This document shows positions 12,883 through 20,150 of a DNA stretch of 20,620 bases, one piece after another. Made by a program: the position numbers and the translations under genes. This DNA is from Acidiferrobacterales bacterium (GTDB lineage Bacteria; Pseudomonadota; Gammaproteobacteria; Acidiferrobacterales; Sulfurifustaceae). Numbering within the stretch: position 1 is the stretch's first letter; each line of letters opens with the position of its first letter. The stretch lies in contig WGFP01000091.1 in NCBI GenBank assembly GCA_015492195.1, positions 1-20,620 on the forward strand, in the 5' to 3' direction. The notes beneath the pieces were generated by a model, which made no database searches, had not been told where the DNA came from, and was given only the letters and a program-made list of their open reading frames with translations.

Positions 12883-13830
12883 ATGAATCGCATGAAAGAG
12901 TCCGACCGGCCTACGGCCTCCCGACGGCGTTTTCTTGTGTATTCCACGGCTGCATTCGGCGTGGGCGCGCTCGGCGGCGTGGCAGGCTCGCTGTTCTGGG
13001 CCAGTAACAGCACAACATTCCTGACGTACGTCAAAGGAAAACGAAATGCGGCGTTGAGTGCGCTTGCGCGCAAGGTATTGCCCTTGCAGGGACATACGAT
13101 AGACGTGTCATTCGGCGACTCGATTCAGCGTCTGGTCGCCGCCGGCGTCATTGCTCCGGATAAGTTCCGGCGCGTATACGCGAAACGCGGCGGGCTCCCC
13201 GACTGGGTCGAGCGCCTGTTCACCCAGGCCTCGTCAGCGCCGATTACCTTGAGTTTTCAAACGGCGCCCTATCTGCTTAATCTCTTGTGGCCGCTCGGGG
13301 TTGCAACCAAAACCCAATTTAATGCCAAAAGTCCGATAAACGGCCCGAAAATCAATCAGTATGCAAGCACCGGCGGGTGGATTCTGGGCCGGGCGCCGCG
13401 CGGTGGGGGCTATTTCAACAAGGTCGCAGCCGTTGACCTAAACGCCTCACAAGACGCCGTGGTCCTTGAGGCGGCGAAAAACAGTTACCGGCCTTGCTGT
13501 AACAATTCCACCTTCTTCCAGGACTGCAATCACGGCTCGGCGCTGCTCGGCCTCTATGAGCTCGCGGCGGCGCAAGGCGTCAACGTCAATGGGCTTTACA
13601 AAATCGGTCGTATTGCCAACACATACTGGTATCCCGATGAGTATCTCGAGATGGCCTATTTTTTCCAAACGCTGAAAGCAACGCCCTGGGAGAAACTTAC
13701 CGCGAAAACGATCCTTGACAAGAAATATTCGTCGTTTACCGGCTGGCGGAAAAACGTACACCGTCCCTTGGTCACCGCGGGGCTTGCGCCAAATACGCGG
13801 TTTGGAAGCCAAAGCAGCTGCACAGTGTAA
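12883..13830 (+). CDS. Tat-exported protein with CC...C-x-H cluster, unknown function
   Basis: A 315-residue protein begins with a twin-arginine signal: S13-R-R-R-F-L18, then a hydrophobic stretch VYSTAAFGVGALGGVAGSLF. Tat export implies folding, often around a cofactor, before transport. The mature region has a conserved-looking block at 200-223, with RPCCNN (C205, C206) followed by FFQDCNHGSALLG (C215, H217), which looks like a metal or cofactor site or redox-active cysteines. Next come GLYKIGRIANTYWYPDEYLE and a C-terminal Cys in SSCTV (C313). I do not recognise a named family. No heme motif (CxxCH) is present. A TATACT -10 lies at 12853-12858, giving a leader of about 18 nt; no strong SD is visible. 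It stands alone between the PilZ and SlyD genes. Confidence 0.8.
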   Translation: MNRMKESDRPTASRRRFLVYSTAAFGVGALGGVAGSLFWASNSTTFLTYVKGKRNAALSALARKVLPLQGHTIDVSFGDSIQRLVAAGVIAPDKFRRVYAKRGGLPDWVERLFTQASSAPITLSFQTAPYLLNLLWPLGVATKTQFNAKSPINGPKINQYASTGGWILGRAPRGGGYFNKVAAVDLNASQDAVVLEAAKNSYRPCCNNSTFFQDCNHGSALLGLYELAAAQGVNVNGLYKIGRIANTYWYPDEYLEMAYFFQTLKATPWEKLTAKTILDKKYSSFTGWRKNVHRPLVTAGLAPNTRFGSQSSCTV

Positions 13831-14009
13831 GGACTTGCCTGGAAAAACAAGTCAGATATCCTCTACAAAGCGATACCGAGATAAACCGGAACCTTATCCT
13901 GATATTTTTGACAGGCAAGGGTGAAACATACATTCACTCAAAATTACGCGCATCACGCACATAATCGTAGACAGCTTCACTCAATTAACACCAAACAGGA
14001 TATTCAACA

Positions 14010-14501
14010 ATGCAAATCAGCAAAAACAAGGTGGTCACCATTGACTACACCCTGAAAGACGACAGCGGAAAAATCATCGATACTTCGAAAGGAGAAGGGC
14101 GCGAGGCCCTGGTTTACCTCCACGGCGCCAGCAACCTTATTCCCGGATTGGAAAACGCACTCGAAGGCAAAGGGGCCGGCGATGAGCTTTCGGTAACGAT
14201 TGCCCCCGAGGATGCCTACGGCGCGCGTGACCAATCCAAGATTTTCGATATTCCCAAGGCCAGGTTCGGCGACCAGGAGATCCAGGTCGGCGCCCGGTAC
14301 AACGCAAGCGGACCCGAAGGCGACACAGTTGTCCTTTCCGTGGTGGAAGTCAAAGAAGACAGCGTCATGGTGGACGCCAACCATCCCTTGGCAGGCATGC
14401 AACTTAGCTTTGACGTCAAAGTGATGGATATTCGCGATGCGACGGAGGAAGAAATCAGTCATGGTCACGCCCACGGTCCGGGCGATCAGCATCACGACTA
14501 G
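14010..14501 (+). CDS. slyD: FKBP-type peptidyl-prolyl isomerase SlyD
   Basis: A 163-residue SlyD-like isomerase and chaperone. The split FKBP domain is MQISKNKVVTIDYTLKDDSG through YLHGASNLIPGLENALEG and APEDAYGARD; the insert-in-flap chaperone domain follows at about 75-125 (FDIPKARFGDQEIQVGARYN), and the FKBP ending is VDANHPLAGMQLSFDVKVMD. The short tail has H151, H153, H155, H161 and H162, a reduced version of the E. coli metal-binding tail, so nickel or other divalent binding is possible. Cytosolic. It appears monocistronic: SD-like AGGAT upstream and a long GC-rich hairpin directly downstream. Confidence 0.93.
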   Translation: MQISKNKVVTIDYTLKDDSGKIIDTSKGEGREALVYLHGASNLIPGLENALEGKGAGDELSVTIAPEDAYGARDQSKIFDIPKARFGDQEIQVGARYNASGPEGDTVVLSVVEVKEDSVMVDANHPLAGMQLSFDVKVMDIRDATEEEISHGHAHGPGDQHHD

Positions 14502-14512
14502 GTCTTCGACAA

Positions 14513-14570
14513 CGGGGCCGGAGGGCAATTTCTGCCGGCATTAGCGGCAATTGTTCTCCGGCCCCGGTTT
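14513..14570 (+). terminator. Long hairpin after slyD, probable terminator
   Basis: CGGGGCCGGAG (14513-14523) pairs perfectly with CTCCGGCCCCG (14556-14566). Inside it, CAATT/AATTG and TGCCG/CGGCA also pair, so nearly the whole 54 bases can fold as one rod. A short GTTT follows, weak for Rho-independent termination but placed 11 bases after the slyD stop. Confidence 0.65.
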
Positions 14571-14855
14571 ATCGTGCTGGTGTTACCGGTGACGGGCGGG
14601 ATAAACCACTGCGGCTCTCCTATTTTTTAACCCCGAGATCCGGGGATCAATGCTTCCCTGGCTTCACCACTAATTAGCTTCAATCAGGCCTGATCCGCTT
14701 TTGGCAAAAATGATGCGAACGCATCATCCAACCATTTCAAAAGACCTTCTAATATATCTCCTCGCATTGACCCGGATGTAGCGTCTTTGTGTCGTGTCTG
14801 GGCGCCGCGTCAAGGGTGGAATTAATCCATAGGACTCACGGTTAAGGAGTCGATC
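14571..14855. other. Intergenic region with hairpins, no gene seen
   Basis: No supported gene lies between slyD and the stress-protein gene. It contains CCCCG/CGGGG around 14632-14646 and a perfect palindrome ATGATGCG-AA-CGCATCAT at 14710-14727. On the minus strand the palindrome is followed by TTTTT, like an intrinsic terminator, but no minus-strand gene ends here. The final 40 bases hold the SD (TAAGGAG) of the next gene. Confidence 0.5.
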
Positions 14856-15320
14856 ATGAAAAAGGTGTTGCTAGCGGTGGATGATACAAAAGGTGCGGTC
14901 CGGGCGACGGAAACACTGATCAAATTCTGTTCGACGGCTAAACCTGAACACGTGGCGTTGGTCTACGTTGAAAAGATGTTGGGTAGGTCATTGGTAGGGG
15001 AAGCGCTCGGAACCGGCCCTGAAATGGATGAACTGAGAAAGGCGCTGAAGGATACCGACTACCAGCAAATGCTGGACAAAAAAGCCGCAAAAATCATTGC
15101 CTATCACACGAAAATGCTGAACGACGCCGGGATTACCGCAATCAAATCCGTGGTGAAGGAAGGTCGCCCCGCGGATGAAATACTCGCAACCGCAAAGGAA
15201 GAGGCCGCCGAATTGATTATCATTGGATCACGGGGTAACCGACGGCACGATTTTCTGATCGGCAGCGTCAGCCGGGAGGTTGCCAATACGTCGCCCGTCT
15301 CGGTGCTGCTGGCGCGGTAA
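14856..15320 (+). CDS. Universal stress protein (UspA family)
   Basis: A single-domain Usp of 154 residues. It opens MKKVLLAVDDTKGAVRATET with the nucleotide-contacting D, and the C-terminal ATP-binding loop is GSRGNRRHDFLIGSVSREV (G-x2-G-x8-G-S), so it probably binds ATP, unlike E. coli UspA. VKEGRPADEIL and AELIIIGSRG are further family blocks. Such proteins accumulate under starvation, oxidative or respiratory stress, and their activities are poorly defined. An SD (TTAAGGAGTCGATC) fixes the start. It converges on the RRM gene; the 107-base gap contains paired arms GGTTGGGTT/AACCCGACC (15359-15367, 15402-15410). Confidence 0.93.
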   Translation: MKKVLLAVDDTKGAVRATETLIKFCSTAKPEHVALVYVEKMLGRSLVGEALGTGPEMDELRKALKDTDYQQMLDKKAAKIIAYHTKMLNDAGITAIKSVVKEGRPADEILATAKEEAAELIIIGSRGNRRHDFLIGSVSREVANTSPVSVLLAR

Positions 15321-15358
15321 CCCACCCAAAGCGGTTGCTCTATTCAGGAGATAAGGCA

Positions 15359-15410
15359 GGTTGGGTTCGCCGTGAAAACATTGATTGAAGCAATCGGAAT
15401 CAACCCGACC
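15359..15410. other. Stem-loop between convergent genes, possible bidirectional terminator
   Basis: GGTTGGGTT (15359-15367) pairs with AACCCGACC (15402-15410) with one G-U pair. The loop carries a second hairpin, GATTG-AAG-CAATC (15383-15395). An outer pair AAGCGGT/ACCGCTT (15329-15335, 15408-15414) offers an alternative fold. No strong T-run follows on either strand. Confidence 0.4.
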
Positions 15411-15427
15411 GCTTCGATAAAGGATGA

Positions 15428-15694
15428 TTAACGCCGGCGTCTTTTCCCAGCCGCGCGCGGATCTTCGAATTTAACCCTCAAAGACTTGCCGCTGAACGTC
15501 TTGCCATCGAGCCCCGCAATGGCCGCCCTGGCTTCGTGTCCCTCCATTTCGATAAAGCCAAAACCCCGGCATTTACGGGTGAAAACATCAACAGTAAGGC
15601 GGATGGAACGAACGGTGCCAAATTCCGAAAACAATGCCCGAACGGCGTCTTCGGTGGCATCGGCGGGCAAATTACCAACAAACATTTTCTTCAA
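15428..15694 (-). CDS. RRM-domain RNA-binding protein
   Basis: An 88-residue protein that is a single RNA-recognition motif. RNP2 is MFVGNLP (4-10) and RNP1 is KCRGFGFIEM (41-50), both with the aromatic residues that stack on RNA bases. The tail KFEDPRAAGKRRRR is basic and adds RNA affinity. Such small RRMs in proteobacteria are often cold- or stress-induced. The start is probably TTG 15694 behind AAGGA; the ATG at 15685 would be 17 bases from the SD. It is downstream of the cold-shock gene, separated from it by a strong terminator, so it should have its own promoter. Confidence 0.92.
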   Translation of the reverse strand: MKKMFVGNLPADATEDAVRALFSEFGTVRSIRLTVDVFTRKCRGFGFIEMEGHEARAAIAGLDGKTFSGKSLRVKFEDPRAAGKRRRR

Positions 15695-15744
15695 AACGGG
15701 TGTCCTTAATTATGTCGTGCAATGTGGCGCCGGGAAAGAAGAAC

Positions 15745-15770
15745 GAACCCCGCAGCATGCTGCGGGGTTC
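15745..15770 (-). terminator. Intrinsic terminator of the cold-shock gene
   Basis: GAACCCCGCAG-CATG-CTGCGGGGTTC is an 11-bp perfect stem with a four-base loop, 29 bases past the cold-shock stop. On the minus strand it is followed by the pyrimidine run GTTCTTCTTTCCC. This is the clearest terminator in the window. Confidence 0.85.
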
Positions 15771-15798
15771 TGCGATAAAGTCAGGCCGACGGCGAAGT

Positions 15799-16005
15799 TT
15801 AGTTGTTGACGGTAACCTGAGTCGCCTGAGGCCCCTTGGGCCCGTTCTCGACCTCGAAGCTTACGGATTGACCTTCTGCCAGAGACTTAAAACCCCCGCC
15901 CACAATGGCGGAAAAATGCACAAACACATCCTTGCCACCGTCCGCGGGCGTAATAAAACCGAAGCCCTTGGATTCGTTAAACCATTTAACAGTACCTTTA
16001 GTCAT
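15799..16005 (-). CDS. CspA-family cold-shock protein
   Basis: A 68-residue cold-shock domain: MTKGTVKWFNESKGFGFITP with RNP1 (KGFGFI), DVFVHFSAI as RNP2, and the usual C-terminus LAEGQSVSFEVENGPKGPQA. It binds single-stranded RNA/DNA and melts mRNA structure. The numbered paralogue cannot be assigned. An SD (AGAGGTAA) precedes ATG 16005. It lies between a DEAD-box helicase and an RRM protein on the same strand, all three acting on RNA structure. Its leader is about 110 nt if transcription starts from TACACT at 16130-16125, consistent with the long, structured leaders of cold-shock genes, but cold induction is not shown. Confidence 0.95.
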   Translation of the reverse strand: MTKGTVKWFNESKGFGFITPADGGKDVFVHFSAIVGGGFKSLAEGQSVSFEVENGPKGPQATQVTVNN

Positions 16006-16130
16006 GTAAATTACCTCTATATATCAATATTTAAGTGTTTTATTGCATATCATTACGAGGCGATTTACAGGAGAAAAACCGGAGGGAGCTTCTGAAATGA
16101 CCTGAAATAATGTGCAAGGAGTGTAGTGTA
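16006..16130 (-). promoter_or_regulatory. Promoter and leader region of the cold-shock gene
   Basis: Two overlapping TACACT hexamers (16130-16125 and 16125-16120, minus strand) could serve as -10; the -35 is poor. A start near 16118 would give a leader of about 112 nt containing GGAGGG- and AT-rich segments before the SD. Thermosensor or antitermination behaviour is speculation. Confidence 0.4.
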
Positions 16131-16213
16131 CCCGAATACCCGCCGGGAATACTACATTTTTATATTCGGATGCAACCGAGATTCAATAACGCCATAAGCT
16201 GTGTGCCCAGCCG

Positions 16214-17554
16214 TCAGCCCAACCATGGTTGGAACCCGCGCTGGGCGTTCGCTGCAACTTTGCCGTCCCGATGCCCTCCGTCCCGGGACCGACGGTAATC
16301 ATCCCGCCGCCCCTTCGACGCAGCACGGCGACCGTTATTCCGGCGCGGTTTGGCGCCGGCACGGCGCTTCGGCTTCATGCCATTACCGTTACGACCGTAT
16401 CCGGCGCGCGGCTCGGGTGTCGTGGGTTCCAGACCCGAAACAATCTCCCGCTTGAGTTTCTGCCCGGTCAGGCGCTCGATGCCGACGAGCTTAGGCCAGT
16501 CTTCCGGTCCCACGAGGGAAATCGCCGTGCCCGTGGCGCCGGCGCGACCGGTACGGCCGATGCGGTGGATGTAGTCCTCCGCCACCATCGGCAGGTCGAA
16601 ATTAATCACGTGACTGATGCTCCGGATATCGAGACCGCGGGCGGCCACGTCGGTCGCCACCAACAACCGAAACCTGCCACGGCGCATGTGCTCGACGGTG
16701 CGCTTGCGTTGGTTCTGGTTCATGTTGCCATGAAGCGGAGCGCTGGCGTGGCCCTTGGCCGAGAGCGCCTTGGCGAGCTTGTCCGCGCCGCGTTTGGTCT
16801 TGGTAAAAATCAGCGCCTGGGTCAGGGCATCATCTTTCAGGTAGTGTGAAAGCAAGCGATGCTTGTGTGCCGCGTTATCCACCTGATGCACGTGCTGTCG
16901 GATGGATGCATGGCGCTCGTGGTTCGTCGCCAGCTGAATCCGCGCCGGGTTTTTCATCAACTGTTTGGCAATCGCCGGCACCTTGCCTTCCAGCGTTGCC
17001 GAAAACAACAGCGTCTGGCGGCTGGCCGGCGTTGCCGCCGCGATCTGTTTTACGGCATTGATAAAACCCATGTCCAGCATGCGGTCGGCTTCGTCCAGCA
17101 CCAGAATCTCGAGCCGGGAAAAATCCACGCGGCCCTGCTCCATGTGATCCATCAACCGACCAGGGGTGGCAACCAACAGGTCCAGAGGCTGCTTCAGCAG
17201 CTTGATCTGCGGCGGGTACGCCATGCCGCCGATTACATTACCGGCGGTGAATTGACAGAAGCGACCGAATTGCCGGATATTGTCGTTGACCTGCGTTGCC
17301 AGCTCGCGCGTCGGCGTCAACACCAGCACCCGTGGACCCTTGCCACGCGCAGATGACGGACTTAGCAGCCGCTGCAGGGCGGGCAAGACAAAGGCCGCGG
17401 TTTTACCCGTGCCCGTCTGGGCCGAGGCCATCAGGTCGCGGCCGGCCAGCACCACGGGAATGGCGTCGCGCTGGATGTCGGTAGGTTTAACAAAGCCGCT
17501 CGCCTCGACGGCCCGCAGCAGTTTGGGATTCAGATTCAGTTCTTTAAATGACAC
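16214..17554 (-). CDS. rhlE: RhlE-type DEAD-box RNA helicase
   Basis: This 446-residue ATP-dependent RNA helicase has every core motif: Q motif FVKPTDIQRDAIP (Q28), Walker A AQTGTGKT (45-52), PTRELA, GG, TPGR, D154-E-A-D157, SAT (185-187), then in the second RecA domain ALIFTKTKRGADKL, VATDVAARGLDI and HRIGRTGRAG. The C-terminal extension (about 375-446) is rich in R, G, K and N and ends in GFQPWLG, a disordered RNA-binding tail as in RhlE. RhlE-like enzymes act in ribosome assembly and RNA decay and often help at low temperature. Translation starts at GTG 17554 behind GAGGAAATT. The cold-shock and RRM genes lie downstream. Confidence 0.95.
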   Translation of the reverse strand: MSFKELNLNPKLLRAVEASGFVKPTDIQRDAIPVVLAGRDLMASAQTGTGKTAAFVLPALQRLLSPSSARGKGPRVLVLTPTRELATQVNDNIRQFGRFCQFTAGNVIGGMAYPPQIKLLKQPLDLLVATPGRLMDHMEQGRVDFSRLEILVLDEADRMLDMGFINAVKQIAAATPASRQTLLFSATLEGKVPAIAKQLMKNPARIQLATNHERHASIRQHVHQVDNAAHKHRLLSHYLKDDALTQALIFTKTKRGADKLAKALSAKGHASAPLHGNMNQNQRKRTVEHMRRGRFRLLVATDVAARGLDIRSISHVINFDLPMVAEDYIHRIGRTGRAGATGTAISLVGPEDWPKLVGIERLTGQKLKREIVSGLEPTTPEPRAGYGRNGNGMKPKRRAGAKPRRNNGRRAASKGRRDDYRRSRDGGHRDGKVAANAQRGFQPWLG

Positions 17555-17899
17555 AATAATTTCCTCGTCTGCCGGTACAGGGCAGACCTTAATTAAAAAA
17601 CAACGAACGTAGGCGGGATGCCTTTTGGCAGGAAATCACACAGCCCGGTTCACTCAAGGGCCGCCGTTGAAGCGGCGGCTCTACGTCGCTAACCAGAAAG
17701 CCGGTGAAACAACACAGGGGAAGGTCAGAAACGCTTCATCCTCCCTAGGGAGGTGACTGCACTATACATGTTTGATAAAGGAAATACAAACAGATCCCGC
17801 CAATTAGAGAATCTATTTAACCGCAACCGGAGCCTGCCAGCGTGATTCAAAGAACTCTTGAGCTACCCTTTTTCTTTTTTATTTTTCTTGGAACATAAA
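17555..17899. other. Divergent intergenic region with hairpin and palindrome
   Basis: No gene is supported between the helicase and the NMT1-like gene. It contains a stem AGGGCCGCCG/CGGCGGCTCT (17657-17666, 17673-17682, one G-U) resembling a REP-type unit, and a perfect 14-bp palindrome CCTCCCTAGGGAGG (17740-17753) that could be an operator. TATACAT occurs at 17763-17769. A pyrimidine-rich run (CCCTTTTTCTTTTTTATTTT) directly precedes the NMT1-like start. Confidence 0.55.
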
Positions 17900-18787
17900 A
17901 TGAGCGAGATCCATGTCAGAGTATTGCGGCATTCGGCGTTCTACAGTCCCCTTATCGTCGCGATCGCAGGCGGTTTTCTAAGGGATGAAGGTCTGAAACC
18001 AAGCTATTCAATCGCGACGCCGGACAAGACGGTGCCCGGCGGCATCGCCGACGGCAGCGTCCAGGTGGCGCAGTCGGCCGTTGCCACAAGCTGGATGTTG
18101 ATGGAACAGGGAGAGACGCCGAACTATGTTCACTTTGCCCAGATCAATGAACGCGACGGCTTCTTTCTCGCCGGGCGCAAAGCCGAGCCGGCGTTTGCAT
18201 GGAAAAATCTCATTGGCAAAAAGGTGCTGGTCGATCATTTTTTCCAGCCGCTGGCCATGTTCAAATACGCCCTGCATCAGCAGGGCGTGGCATTTGATCA
18301 GATCGACGCCGTGGATGCCGGTGATGTCGGCGCCATCGATCAGGCCTTTCGCCGGGGAGAAGCGGATTACGTGCACCAGCAGGGGCCGGCGCCTCAGCAG
18401 TTGGAGAAGGACGGGACGGGCTTCGTGGTCGCCTCGGTCGGCGACGTCATCGGGCCGGTGGCCTTCAGCAGTCTGTGTGCCTCGCGTGAATGGCTGGCAT
18501 CCGACATGGCCCAAGCCTTCATGCGCGCTTACCGAAAGGCACGGCAATATGTGATCGAGTCAGAGGCGCGAGAGATTGCGCGGGTGGAGGCTGAATTTTT
18601 TCCCCACATTGATCGTGATGTATTAACGCATACCATTGCCGGCTATCAGCGGCTCGGCTGTTGGGCGCCCGATGCGCGCATTACCCGCGAGGCCTACGAA
18701 CGGACGCTGGATGTGTTTGAATACAGCGGTCTGATCACCCGCCGCCATGCGTACGACGACGTGGTGACGTTGCCGCCGGATGAATAA
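17900..18787 (+). CDS. NMT1/THI5-like (SsuA-type) substrate-binding protein without signal peptide
   Basis: A 295-residue protein of the periplasmic-binding-protein type II fold in the NMT1/SsuA/TauA group. It has HSAFYSPLIVAIAGGFLRDE as the N-terminal ligand loop, DGSVQVAQSAVATSW, KNLIGKKVLVDHFFQPLAMF, RRGEADYVHQQGPAPQQLEK and FSSLCASREWL. Unlike ABC-transporter binding proteins it has no signal peptide: MSEIHVRVLRH starts the first strand. It therefore probably works in the cytosol, as a sensor or enzyme; the fungal THI5 pyrimidine synthase shares this fold, but its CCCFC motif is not seen. The aminotransferase follows within 40 bases on the same strand, suggesting an operon and a ligand tied to amino-acid or glyoxylate metabolism. 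ATG 17900 has only a weak SD (TTGGAAC). Confidence 0.75.
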   Translation: MSEIHVRVLRHSAFYSPLIVAIAGGFLRDEGLKPSYSIATPDKTVPGGIADGSVQVAQSAVATSWMLMEQGETPNYVHFAQINERDGFFLAGRKAEPAFAWKNLIGKKVLVDHFFQPLAMFKYALHQQGVAFDQIDAVDAGDVGAIDQAFRRGEADYVHQQGPAPQQLEKDGTGFVVASVGDVIGPVAFSSLCASREWLASDMAQAFMRAYRKARQYVIESEAREIARVEAEFFPHIDRDVLTHTIAGYQRLGCWAPDARITREAYERTLDVFEYSGLITRRHAYDDVVTLPPDE

Positions 18788-18827
18788 AAACATACAATGC
18801 CGGCGCCATAAAAAAAGAATATCGAAG

Positions 18828-20006
18828 ATGAGCCAAAGCTTTAATCCCACTCCTCGAACCCTGATGGGTCCCGGCCCGTCGGACGTCCACCCGCGGGTGT
18901 TGTCCGCCTTGGGCCGCCCGACCATCGGTCATCTCGACCCTGAATTCGTCTCGATGATGGATGAAGTGAAGGGCCTGCTGCAATACGCCTTTCAAACCAA
19001 GAACGAGCTGACCATCCCGGTCTCGGCGCCGGGCTCGGCCGGCATGGAGACCTGTTTCGTCAATCTCATCGAGCCCGGCGACAAGGTGGTCGTCTGCCAG
19101 AACGGCGTCTTCGGCGGCCGCATGAAAGAGAATGTCGAGCGCATCGGCGCCACCGCAATCATGGTCGAAGACGAGTGGGGCAAACCGGTGGATCCGCAAA
19201 AAGTGGAGGATGCCCTGAAGGCCAACCCCGACGCCAAGGCGGTCGCCTTCGTTCACGCCGAGACTTCAACAGGCGCTTGCTCGGATGTCAAAACCCTGTG
19301 CGCGCTGGCGCACAAGCACAATTGCGTCACCATTGTCGATACCGTGACCTCGCTGGGCGGCAGCGAGCTGCGCGTGGATGACTGGGGCGTGGATGCCGTG
19401 TATTCCGGCTCCCAGAAATGCCTGTCCTGCACGCCCGGTATCTCCCCCGTGAGTTTCAACGAGCGCGCCATCGAAATCATCAAAAACCGCAAGACCAAGG
19501 TGCAGAGCTGGTTTATGGATCTGAATCTGGTGATGGGCTACTGGGGCGCAAATACCAAGCGCGCCTATCACCACACCGCGCCGATCAACGCCTTGTATGC
19601 CTTGCATGAAGCCCTGGTGATGCTGAAGGAAGAAGGCCTGGAAAATGCCTGGCAGCGCCACATGCACAACCACCTGGCCCTGCGCGCCGGCCTTGAGGCA
19701 ATGGGGTTGAGTTTTATCGTCGAGGAAAAATACCGTTTGCCGCAACTCAACTCCGTCACAATCCCGGACGGTGTCGAAGAAGTCAAAGTGCGCGCGCAAT
19801 TGTTAAAGGAATTCAATCTGGAGATCGGCGCCGGCCTCGGCGCCTTGGCGGGCAAGGTCTGGCGCGTGGGCCTGATGGGCTACAGCAGCCGCGCCGAGAA
19901 CATCTTGCTGTGCCTGAGCGCCCTGGAAGCAGTGTTAAGCGAGCTTGGTGCGAATATTAATACCGGCGTTGCCATCGCCGCCGCTCAGAAACAATTAAGC
20001 GGTTAA
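18828..20006 (+). CDS. Serine-glyoxylate / alanine-glyoxylate aminotransferase (class V)
   Basis: This 392-residue PLP enzyme of fold type I, class V, is closest to AGXT/serine-pyruvate aminotransferases. The N-terminus PRTLMGPGPSDVHPRVLSAL, APGSAGMET, HAETSTG, IVDTVTSLGG with the PLP-contacting D171, and the Schiff-base Lys K197 in YSGSQKCLSCTPGISPVSF are diagnostic. HHTAPINALYALHEAL and WRVGLMGYSS complete the active site. It moves an amino group from serine or alanine to glyoxylate, giving glycine; which donor it prefers cannot be read from sequence. With the adjacent CoA-ligase subunit it could belong to a serine-cycle route, where serine-glyoxylate activity makes hydroxypyruvate. Start 18828 fits the family; the in-frame ATG at 18780 overlaps the upstream stop and adds a basic 16-residue leader. 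Confidence 0.92.
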   Translation: MSQSFNPTPRTLMGPGPSDVHPRVLSALGRPTIGHLDPEFVSMMDEVKGLLQYAFQTKNELTIPVSAPGSAGMETCFVNLIEPGDKVVVCQNGVFGGRMKENVERIGATAIMVEDEWGKPVDPQKVEDALKANPDAKAVAFVHAETSTGACSDVKTLCALAHKHNCVTIVDTVTSLGGSELRVDDWGVDAVYSGSQKCLSCTPGISPVSFNERAIEIIKNRKTKVQSWFMDLNLVMGYWGANTKRAYHHTAPINALYALHEALVMLKEEGLENAWQRHMHNHLALRAGLEAMGLSFIVEEKYRLPQLNSVTIPDGVEEVKVRAQLLKEFNLEIGAGLGALAGKVWRVGLMGYSSRAENILLCLSALEAVLSELGANINTGVAIAAAQKQLSG

Positions 20007-20011
20007 ACTGC

Positions 20012-20136
20012 AGTAATCCGCAGATGAACACAGATTATTTTTGGCCATAATTATTATCCACAGATTTCGCAGATTAACGCAGATTGCTTGAAATGAGTTC
20101 TCATAATCTGTGCGAATCGGCGTAATCTGCGGATCA
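20012..20136. repeat. CAGATT-rich imperfect palindromic intergenic repeat
   Basis: The region between two convergent genes is built from CGCAGATT/CACAGATT units. The outer arms ATCCGCAGAT...CACAGATTAT (20016-20038) and the reverse complement of ATAATCTGTG...ATCTGCGGAT (20103-20134) pair, with a longer right arm. In the middle, CCACAGATTT CGCAGATTAA repeats with a 10-bp period. Similar 'ATCCGCAGATTACGCAGATT' repeats occur dispersed between genes in many bacteria as I recall. It may also terminate both flanking genes. Confidence 0.75.
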
Positions 20137-20150
20137 AATGATTTTTAAGG

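Noticed and set aside
13832..13854. GACTTG/CAAGTC stem after the Tat-exported gene as a terminator
   Set aside because: Only a 6-bp stem with a 10-base loop and no T-run.
17657..17682. GCCGCCG hairpin as a REP unit mobilised by the RAYT at 97-941
   Set aside because: Its sequence is unrelated to the RAYT's 20-bp repeats, and only one copy is seen in this window.
20014..20136. CRISPR array from the repeated CAGATT units
   Set aside because: Units are 8-10 bp without unique spacers; no cas genes nearby.
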